The notes under the pieces were generated by a model, which ran no database searches, had not been told where the DNA came from, and saw only the letters and a list, made by a program, of their open reading frames with translations. The position numbers and the translations under genes were made by a program. This document shows positions 57,258 through 64,000 of a DNA stretch of 64,000 bases, in pieces. How positions within the stretch are numbered: position 1 is the stretch's first letter; each line of letters begins with the position of its first letter. Origin of the DNA: Carallia brachiata (Eukaryota > Streptophyta > Magnoliopsida > Malpighiales > Rhizophoraceae). The stretch lies in NCBI GenBank assembly GCA_021464245.1, contig JADCRB010000075.1, forward strand, positions 1,984,001 to 2,048,000. The letters are read 5' to 3'.

Positions 57258-57279
57258 CCCACCGAGCGTGCCAAAAATT
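57258..57279 (-). other. Primer-binding-site region, nested element
   Basis: In sense TTTTTGGCACGCTCGGTGGG follows the 5' LTR directly. The outer element has TTGGCACGCTCGGCGGGAT in the same place (62541-62564). The matching tRNA was not determined. Confidence 0.6.
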
Positions 57280-58046
57280 TGTAAAGCGTAAATTTCGAGT
57301 CTAAAACAATTAAACTCGAAAATACAAAAATAAATTACAAATAAAATTTAAAAAAAGAAAATTTACGTGGGGTCGATCTCCGTAGATCCTCCGATTAGTG
57401 TTCCTTTTTTGACTCCGTCAAGGGCTGCACGAGCTTGATCTTGACAGAAATAAATTCCACAACTTTTTCTTGAACTGGGTAGACTGAAACCGGATCTGAT
57501 TTGGACGTTTTGACTACGGTTAAGAACCGCAGAGACCTGATCTGAGCCGATCTGGCTTAATTTCACCGAGGGTCGAAGACTTGTTCTCGGATGAGCTGCC
57601 TGGATTTTGCTGAGGGCGCGTTGCTTAATCCCAGCCGGATTTGTAGTAATTTGATATTTTTAACTCTATATTCTCAAATTCAGATCTAGCGATCCAAGAA
57701 TATAAATTTAAAAATAACTTTAGAAATGGAAACAGCAAATTTTTTGGGCTTACCCCTGAAATATCTCTCAAAAAGGAGTTAGGAGAGTATACTGCAGAGT
57801 AAAAGCACGTAAGAAAAGGAGAAATTTTCTTGAGAGATTTTCAAAATTTTCTTTTTCTCTCAAATTCTCTGAATTTTTCTGTTACAGATTTGCTGAATCT
57901 GTTTTGAACTGAGGCTGGAGGCCTTTTTATAGGCCCTCCAGAGAGGACCTTACGCCACCAATCTTGAAATTCAAGATTGGTGGCTGCCAATCTTTCTTTT
58001 TTTTTTTTTCTTTTTTTTTTTTTTTAATTTGAAAAGGATGTTTACA
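57280..58046 (-). mobile_element. Nested element, 5' LTR (right copy)
   Basis: 767 bp. Sense start TGTAAACATCC, end CGCTTTACA. It has a minus-strand TATA box (CTATAAAAAGGC, 57921-57932) about 115 bases in and a perfect 14-bp inverted repeat at 57955-57983 with a one-base centre (CCACCAATCTTGAA / TTCAAGATTGGTGG). Confidence 0.92.
57921..57932 (-). promoter_or_regulatory. LTR TATA box, nested element
   Basis: CTATAAAAAGGC in sense; the same sequence is conserved in the other LTR at 50031-50042. It is the best candidate for the element's core promoter, giving a short U3 of ~140 bases. Confidence 0.6.
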
Positions 58047-58294
58047 TACGCAAAAGAAAATTTTCTTGATAAACATTTAATTTTTTTTTTTTTGCTCTCT
58101 CTCTTGTTTGCTTTTTTTTTTTCGCTTGCTGCCCTGATTCAATTTGGGGGGAGGCCAATTTAAGGCCTCCCCCGCTGTCTGCCACCAACCATTTGGTTGG
58201 TGGCATTCAATTTAGGTTGGCAGCTGCAACCTTGACTTCAAGGTTGGCGGCTGCCAACACTTCTTCTTCTTTTTTTTTAATTTACTTGTTTATA
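58047..58294 (-). mobile_element. Outer element, left LTR, remainder after the nested insertion
   Basis: Begins with the duplicated target TACGC (58047-58051), then CAAAAGAAAATTTTCTTG as in the right LTR from 63190. The end reads TTTATA in place of TTTACA, a single change at the terminal CA. It holds an inverted repeat around 58216-58258 (GTTGGCAGCTGCAACCTTGA and its partner). Confidence 0.9.
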
Positions 58295-58420
58295 AATGCC
58301 TCCACTTCAAGGGTTGGTAAGGAAGAATTTTACAGAAATGATCCGAACCGAGTCTTGAAATCCAGTTTGAAACTTGAGATGTCTTGATGAACATTGAATG
58401 TTGAAGCTTTCTATTTCCGG

Positions 58421-58959
58421 CTAGACCTGCTTTTGTTGGATCTTAACAGGAAACAAATACGATCTTGAGAAAGTTAGTAGCCCAGCCAATGCAAAAATTG
58501 AAGTCTTGGCTCCAGGTGAGTTCGAGCTTCCATAGCTCGTAAAGGCTAGCAAAGGTTCTTTGAAGTTCCAAAGCTCTGGTGAGGATGATCCGGTAGGTAA
58601 AGAACTTGAACCTCCCCAAGAGGAAGGCCCAACACTTCGGAACTTCAAGACCTGCACACAGAGAGACTGACTGTAGTGATGACTCCCGAGTCTGCTCCGA
58701 CGTAAGGAGAGTAGTTGGAACTTCCCTGTACGTCGTCGCATCTAAAAAAAAGATTAGGATGATTACAGCGTCTCATCCCTCTGTGGTAGATGTGAATTAA
58801 GGAGAGTAGTTGGAACTCCATGACACCGATGGCATTGGAGACTGAGTTTCGAGGGCTTTTAGGGATATCTCGAGGATGACTACTCCTTCTTTTCTTAGCT
58901 CGTGCGCCTCCAACTTCTTGATCAAAGAACTTCTTGAAACAAGTGCAGAGACTAGCCAT
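58421..58959 (-). pseudogene. Second extra ORF of outer element, unrecognised
   Basis: Starts MASLCTCFKKFFDQEVGG, then the same basic and Ser-rich modules as in the nested element (GARAKKRRSS; SSWGGSSSLPTGSSSP). The reading frame changes near 58645-58741, a different break from the nested copy. It sits ~270 bases downstream of the WOX-like ORF and just before the polypurine tract. Unknown family; presence in two elements with different LTRs shows it is an old part of the family. Confidence 0.5.
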
Positions 58960-59225
58960 TTTCTTTTGAGAAGAAGAAGAGCTGAGGGGTGAGTATTATA
59001 ATTCGGGCACGCAGGATATATATACATACAATAAAGAGTTTTTTTTTTTTGAAAAGTCAAAAAGAAGGTACGTAGGGTTATCCACGTCCCTTTCCCGCAT
59101 AAAAGACAAAAGAAGGCAGCGGCTGACGCGTGTCACGAAAGTCGTTACCGTGTGCTGCAGAAGTTGTTCCCGTGTGCTGCAGAAGTCGTTGTCGTGTGTT
59201 GTAGAAGTCGTTGCACCTTATCTTA

Positions 59226-59976
59226 TCAGCCGTCCTGGCGAGGCCCGAGGTGCAACTCTACGTCAAGCTCGGCCTCGTCTGGTGGGCCGATGATGTTGAC
59301 GTCGCTGGAGCCTTCCAGCTGGTTGATGCTGCTGGAATATTCTTGGAAGAAAGGCAAAGTTTCGCCGGAATGACTTCTTTCTAATAGAAAAGTCCCTCTT
59401 GAACTTAAGTACTTAGGAGGAATGAACCCTTGGCTGACTCCGTAAGACCACCAGGACCAGCGTGCATGCTCCCATCGGCTACGGCTTTGATGAACATACC
59501 GTTGATAGACCATTGCAGTGGAAGAACTCGGACCCGCTTCATTTGAGGGCGAAGCTGTACCGATGGGATCTACTATCGGAATGGCAGACTGTGTTTTGGA
59601 AAAAGCAGTTCTCAGTGCTGGTTTCTTCCTGCTTCTCCGATTTTGGAACCAATAAAACACATTTTTTCCTTCGATCGCCCCGAACGGGCGCAATTGTAAG
59701 ACAAGTTGATAAATCTGAGGTGTATTAGGAATAATACCTCCATTGTTGTGGAAGACTTCCTCCAAAATTTGCAGTTATGCCATTGTTGGTTGCCACCTTG
59801 TGCGGAGTGACCTTTTTTCTCTCTTGTCTTGAGGTTCTGTAACTGGTTCCATCTTTCTTGTAGTAGAGGGGCAAAGGTCTGGTATGTGGTGAAGATCGGT
59901 TGAGACTGAGGCTGGGTTTCAGACTCAAACCCTCCATTGCTTTTATATTTTTGGGCCGTTCACAGTTTATACTCAT
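59226..59976 (-). pseudogene. WOX-like homeodomain ORF with EAR motif, outer copy
   Basis: Same protein as in the nested element. The first 83 codons (59976-59725) run into a frameshift at the start of the homeodomain (KKVTPHK then out of frame). In the next frame (59765-59226) helix 1 resumes at EEVFHNNGGIIP, then AIEGKNVFYWFQNRRSRKKP, a Ser/Pro linker, GVSQGFIPPKYLS, and the C-terminus ELDVELHLGPRQDG before the stop. This copy keeps the C-terminal frame open that is broken in the nested copy, while the nested copy keeps the homeodomain start. LDVELHL is one residue off the LxLxL EAR form LDLELHL. It lies immediately downstream of the TATA minisatellite. Confidence 0.85.
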
Positions 59977-60059
59977 GCGGGTCAGGAGTTAAACTAGATG
60001 TTGAGTGTGTGAATTTTGTGTTTGGGCTTTGACTTTCGCTTGGGCTTTCAGATCGGGAC

Positions 60060-60505
60060 TTCCGTTTTTTTTTTGGGCCGTTCACAGTTTATACTCATGT
60101 GGGCCAAGAGTTTAGTTTGCTGGATTGTTCACCTTTTATACTCATGCAGAGCAGGAGTGTGCTGTAGTTGATCGCCTTTTATACTCGTGCGAGGCAAGAG
60201 TGCTGAATTGTGGTGTCGCCTTTTATAATCGTGCGAGGCAGGAGTGTTGAACTGTGATGTCACCTTTTATACTCGTGCGAGGCAGAAGTGCTGAATTGTG
60301 GTGTCGCCTTTTATACTCGTGCGAGGCAGGAGTGTGCTGTAGTTGATCGCCTTTTATACTCGTGCGAGGCAGGAGTGCTGAATTGTGGTGTCGCCTTTTA
60401 TACTCGTGCGAGGTAGGAGTGTTGAATTGTGGTGTTGTTTTTATACTCGTGCGAGGCAAGAGTATGCTGCTGTTGATCGTCTTTTATACTCGTGCGAGGC
60501 AGGAG
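60060..60505 (-). repeat. TATA-box minisatellite, ~9 units, upstream of WOX ORF (outer)
   Basis: Regular 43-44-bp units at about 60130, 60173, 60216, 60260, 60305, 60348, 60393, 60437 and 60480, each with CTTTTATACTCGTGCGAGGC on +; in sense each gives a GAGTATAAAAGGCG box. Degenerate units (GTTTATACTCATG) lie at about 60087 and 59967, the last overlapping the WOX ORF start. Confidence 0.9.
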
Positions 60506-61080
60506 TGCTTTGTTGTGGAGCTGTTCAGTTGACAAGCTGCAGAGCTACTGAGCTGTTGAGTTGTTTGTTGAGCTGTTGAGCTGCTTGTTGAGCTGCTGAG
60601 CTGTTTGTTGAACTGCTGAGCTGCTTGTTGAGCTGCTGAGCTGGCGAGCTGCTGAGCTGTTTGTTGAGATGTTGAGCTGGTGGGCTGGTGAGCTGCTGAG
60701 TTTTTGACTTGGGTTTAGATTTAGGGTTTAGGCTTTGCCCTCGAATCTGGATTTAGGCTATGGGTTGGCATTTAAATTTGGAATTTGAGCCCGAGTTTAG
60801 ATTTGGTGAATTTGGGCTTTGGGATGAGGTTTGAGTTTAGGCTTTTTGGGTCTGGATTTGAATTTGGGCTTTGAGTCGGCATTTGAGATTTGCCCCCGAA
60901 TCTAAATTTGAATTTTTTTTATGAAGGGTTCTGACAATGCACAAGAGCTCTAGATTTTTTTTTTTTGCTTTTTTTTTTCATTTGTTGCCTTTTTTTGTTT
61001 TTCTTTTTATTTCTTTTTTTATTTTTCTCTTTTTTTTTATTTTTTTTTGCCTTTTTTTTTGCTTTTTTTTTTTACACAGT
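60506..61080. other. Repeat and T-rich spacer (outer)
   Basis: Holds GAGCTGTTGAGCTGCT-type 9-bp repeats (60520-60700), GGATTTGGGCTTTG-type degenerate repeats (60700-60900) and a T-rich tract (60950-61075). No gene. It takes the place where protease to integrase would stand in a full element. Confidence 0.7.
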
Positions 61081-61145
61081 AAATTTAGAAGTTTACTGTT
61101 TGATTGAACCAAGTCGGGATGCGTTGACAGCATGCAAGCGTAAAT

Positions 61146-62479
61146 TCATGTTGACTTTCTTCTGACGGATTTGAAGGGACGACAGTCTGGTTGACTGAGA
61201 CTATGTCTCCTTGGTCCAAATGATTTATTTTGGTCTATGAGCTTTAAGATCAGCTCCTTTAAGACGAAGCACTTCTCGGTTGGATGGTGTTGTGCGGTGA
61301 TACCTGCAGAATTTCGGATCTTGACCCGATCCTTGTGATTGGGTTGCTTACATTCCGGAAGTTTGATCAACTTAGCTTCTAAAAGTTGATCGAGAATGTC
61401 TGGAACGTCGGAGTCGGGGAATGGATACTTCTTCTGTTCCAACTCTCGCAAGGTCGTCCTTCCCTTTTCTTGTTGTTTTAGTTGATTTGTCACCGCTGGA
61501 GGACTCATTTTTGCTTTAGCTCCAACTTTTATCGGTGAAGCATCAATGGCCATCACTTCCTTGCCCCCATGTTGGCTCAGTTGGATGGGAATCGTGCCCC
61601 TAGAGGTCTTGATACTTATTTCCATGTCATGCGCGCGAGTTGCTAATTCCTCAAAAGTTCGAGGTTTGATGCCCTGCAGAATGTATAATAGCTCCCAGTG
61701 CATCCCCTGGATGCACATCTCCACACCATAAGTCTCCGTAAGTTGATCTTTGCAGTCTAGATTGAGAGCACGCCATCTGTTGATGTATTCGACAACGGGC
61801 TCTCCTTTCCTTTGTTTGATACTAGAAAGCTCCATCATGCTCACCGTTCTCCGAGTGCTGAAAAATCTGTTGAGAAACTCTCGTTGTAGTTGTTCCCAAC
61901 TGTCGATTGATTCTGGTTCAAGGATTATGAAACACGTGAAAGCGGTCTCTCTAAGCGAACGAACAAACTGTTTCACCAAGAGATCACCGTAAGTCCCTGC
62001 ATTGTTGCAGGTTTCAACGAAGTAGGCGACGTACTGTTTGGGATCGCCTCTTCCGTCAAATTGTTGAAATTTGGCGGTTGGTTAGCCCAAAGGCATGTTC
62101 AGACTTCGATCCGTCTGGGTGTACGGTTTGACGTACATCTGTGATCCTTGGAAGGATGTAGCTTATTGTATACGGATCGTATTTGCTATCATATCCTGCA
62201 ATTGTTGAACAGATAGCGAAGCTACAGAATTTGAGGGTGGCAGCTGTGTAAAACTACCTGGTTGTGTTTTTCAGCAGTGAAGACATTGGCTGGTGTGGCT
62301 TCTGGAGTGAAACCGAGTGGATATGCTTGCTCTTTGCGGGTCTCGGGATCAACTTGGATCAGGGTCTTTCCTTTGAGGGCAGCGATCTGTTGATCTTTTT
62401 CTTCCACAACTTTGAGCAGTTGGAAAATTCAGCTTTCCAATTCTACAATCCTGTCTTCAATGTTCGTTGCACTTGACAT
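61146..62479 (-). pseudogene. Ty3/gypsy gag, outer element
   Basis: In sense the start MSSATNIEDRIVELES is followed at once by a stop, then the frame goes on (QLLKVVEEKDQQIAALKGKT, a coiled-coil-like stretch) to a second stop near 62222. After frame changes the capsid core is open from 61979 to 61146: LVKQFVRSLRETAFT, WEQLQREFLNRFFSTRRTVS, EPVVEYINRWRALNLDC, MCIQGMHWELLYILQGIKP, which is the Retrotrans_gag domain of Tat-type elements. A C-terminal region YPFPDSDVPDILDQLLEAKL and EKCFVLKELILKL precedes the missing protease. It would form the virus-like particle shell in an intact element. No pol follows. Confidence 0.85.
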
Positions 62480-62564
62480 TGTGATTGCTGGATTTGTGGT
62501 TTTTTTTTTTTTAGAGGAGCAAAAGATGGGAGGCAGAGATATCCCGCCGAGCGTGCCAAAAATT
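62480..62564 (-). other. Primer-binding region and leader, outer element
   Basis: In sense AATTTTTGGCACGCTCGGCG starts at the LTR border, matching the nested element's PBS region. The leader to the gag ATG is short (~85 bases). Confidence 0.6.
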
Positions 62565-63434
62565 TGTAACGGGTAAATTTGGAGCCTGTAACACTTAGGC
62601 TGCGAAAAATACAAACACAAATTACAGATAAAAATTTAAAATTTATGCGGGTTCGATCTCTGGGTAGATTCTCCGATTAATGCTCCTGTGTAATTTAGTC
62701 AAGGGTCGTGGAGGCTTAATCTTGACCGAGAGATGTTGATTTTCCACAGCGTGATCTTGAACTGTAGGAAATGGATTCCACTGAGAGCCAAGGCTTCATC
62801 TCAAGTGGATTAGTTGAACTCCGGTGAGGGCCGTAGGAGGCTTGATCCCACTCGGATTAAATGGATTCCTACTCGAATTGGATGGACTCCGGTGAGAGCC
62901 GTAGGAGGCTTGATCCCACTAGGACTGGATGGACTTCGGTGAGGGCCGTAAGAGGTTTGATCCCACTCGAATTGATTGGACTCCGGTGAGGGCCGTAGGA
63001 AGCTTGATCCCACTCGAACTTATAATATTTTAATATTTTTAGATCTATACTCTCACAGATCCAGATCTGATACGATCGGAGAATATAAATCTAAAAATAA
63101 CTTTCAAAACGGACACAACAAAGTTTTTTTGACTTTGTACCTGAGATATCTTCTTCAAAAGAGCTAAGAAAATATATCACAGAGTACGCAAAAGAAAATT
63201 TTCTTGATAAACTTTTAATTTTTTTTTCTTCTCTCTCTCTCTTGTTTGCTTTTTTTTTTTTTTCGCTTGCTGCCCTGATTCAATTTGGGGGGAGGCCAAT
63301 TTATAGACCTCTCCCGCCTGTCTGTCACCAACCATTTGGTTGGCGGCATTCAATTTAGGTTGACAACTGCTAACCTTGACTTCAAGGTTGGCGGCTGCCA
63401 ACACTTTTTTTTTTTTTTAATTTACTTGTTTACA
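62565..63434 (-). mobile_element. Outer element, 5' LTR (right copy, intact)
   Basis: 870 bp from TGTAAC to TTTACA. It holds the four-unit tandem repeat (62815-63020), a minus-strand TATA-like GGTCTATAAATTGG (63297-63310; the left copy is mutated there), and an inverted repeat near the end (GTTGGCGGCTGCCAAC region). It has a single TACGC at 63185-63189, the unoccupied equivalent of the nested insertion site. Confidence 0.92.
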
Positions 63435-63439
63435 GTATT
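63435..63439. repeat. Target site duplication GTATT (right) of outer element
   Basis: Pairs with 48766-48770; together they fix both element borders. Confidence 0.9.
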
Positions 63440-64000
63440 ACTACGAACACTATAAATTTTTATGTCTGAAAATGTGTCAAAATGCAATGATGCTTAAATT
63501 CTTTTAATTATTGTGATATTTTTTAAAATAAAAAAATAATTATATGTATTTTTTTATTACAAAAAGTATCGCAATAGTTACAAAAATTTAAGTGTCATTA
63601 AATTCAAACACAATTTCGAGTATAAAATTTATTATGTATATAATTATAGTTTGGGCTCCGTGACTGAAACCACTAAGGCCTGATTTGATTTGATTTTACC
63701 TAATAAAATAATATTTTATTGTTAAAATTTTATTTTTTTACAATTATAATTATAATACGAAAATTACTTTTTAATTTTTTTTTATTTGGTCTATGTGTCT
63801 TTTCTTACTAAATGTATGTAATGCTTTTTTTTTTTTGAACGATCTAAATGTATATGATATATGTAATAAGAAGTAAATCTGTTAAAGAAAGAAAAAAAAA
63901 AAAAAAAGTCTCGCTGCCATTCTATTCTTTTGCGCTTTCCCTCCATGCTTCGATTTGTGTCTTTTGATTTTTTTCATTCTCTAATGATGGTGGTGCTGCT
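63440..64000. other. Right flank, no gene recognised
   Basis: AT-rich DNA beyond the outer element. A GGCCTGATTTGATTTG stretch near 63678 resembles MITE termini but no partner end is visible inside the window. Confidence 0.4.

Larger units (their letters stand above)
49396..58046 (-). mobile_element. Nested Ty3/gypsy (Tat-like) LTR retrotransposon, WOX-carrying
   Basis: Ends TGTAAAACG ... TTTACA, with the target duplication TACGC (49391-49395 and 58047-58051). The uninterrupted outer right LTR holds a single TACGC at the matching place (63185-63189), which proves the insertion site. In sense (minus) order: 5' LTR 58046-57280, PBS, gag stub 57011-56228, A-rich tract, CAGCTC repeats and TATA minisatellite 55700-55190, decayed pol 55131-52316, A-rich tract, WOX-like ORF 51829-51089, second ORF 50801-50272, polypurine tract, 3' LTR 50148-49396. 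Length 8,651 bp. It must be younger than the outer element. Confidence 0.93.
48771..63434 (-). mobile_element. Outer Ty3/gypsy (Tat-like) LTR retrotransposon, pol-less, WOX-carrying
   Basis: Bounded by TG..CA ends and an exact 5-bp target duplication GTATT (48766-48770 and 63435-63439). In sense (minus) order: 5' LTR 63434-62565, PBS region, broken gag 62479-61146, A-rich tract, CAGCTC-type repeats, TATA minisatellite, WOX-like ORF 59976-59226, second ORF 58959-58421, polypurine tract, and the 3' LTR (58294-58047 plus 49395-48771), which is split by a nested element. No protease, reverse transcriptase, RNase H or integrase is present, so it would need enzymes from elsewhere. Total 14,664 bp including the 8,651-bp guest and its 5-bp target copy, so about 6.0 kb on its own. 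Confidence 0.92.

Noticed and set aside
60223..60459. 78-codon repeat protein with PRTSIKGD units
   Set aside because: It is the translation of the 44-bp minisatellite; unit length is not a multiple of three and the frame is not kept between the two elements.

Overview
The window is nuclear DNA of a flowering plant, most likely a eudicot. Genes are split by AT-rich introns with GT..AG borders, the flanks are AT-rich, and there are plant-type MITEs, a Ty1/copia element and Ty3/gypsy LTR retrotransposons. The NLR fragments resemble the CC-NBS-LRR genes that are abundant in Citrus and its relatives, but I cannot fix the species from sequence alone. No CRISPR arrays, bacterial operons or convincing tRNA/rRNA genes are visible.

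Left part (1-16.1 kb) is the gene-bearing end. It holds an intact 3-exon cytochrome c gene (2851-4468, 112 aa) and an intact 19-exon GH116 non-lysosomal glucosylceramidase (GBA2-like) gene (8288-16084, 953 aa). Both were rebuilt here exon by exon with consistent phases. The next part (16.1-26.2 kb) is intergenic, with MITE-like elements (one carrying a ~0.9-kb CT-rich minisatellite), SINE-like pieces and two facing halves of a CC-NBS-LRR resistance gene: the N-terminal coiled coil on + and the LRR C-terminus on -. The second half runs into a 496-base assembly gap.

From 26.7 to 48.8 kb the window is built from three related segments (A 26.7-28.8, B 31.15-35.7, C 44.1-48.8 kb). Only B carries an intact secreted lipid-transfer-like gene with an eight-cysteine pattern. 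C keeps that gene's 3' flank without its coding part. Between B and C lie a decayed subtilase (SBT5/AIR3-like) pseudogene and a truncated copia element (LTR, PBS, gag, zinc knuckle, protease, start of integrase).

The right end (48771-63434) is a 14.7-kb nested pair of Ty3/gypsy (Tat-like) elements, both transcribed from the - strand. The outer element has 870-bp LTRs and a GTATT target duplication. The inner element has ~760-bp LTRs and a TACGC target duplication, and sits inside the outer element's left LTR. Outer keeps gag but has no pol; inner keeps decayed pol (RT remnants, RNase H, integrase) and only a gag stub. Both carry, downstream in sense orientation, a WUSCHEL-type (WOX) homeodomain ORF ending in an EAR-like LDLELHL or LDVELHL motif, followed by a second unrecognised ORF with its own TATA-like element. 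Both also carry a ~44-bp minisatellite whose every unit holds a TATAAAAGGC box. In the outer copy this array lies directly upstream of the WOX ORF. The transcription-factor-carrying, pol-less element is the most unusual thing here.
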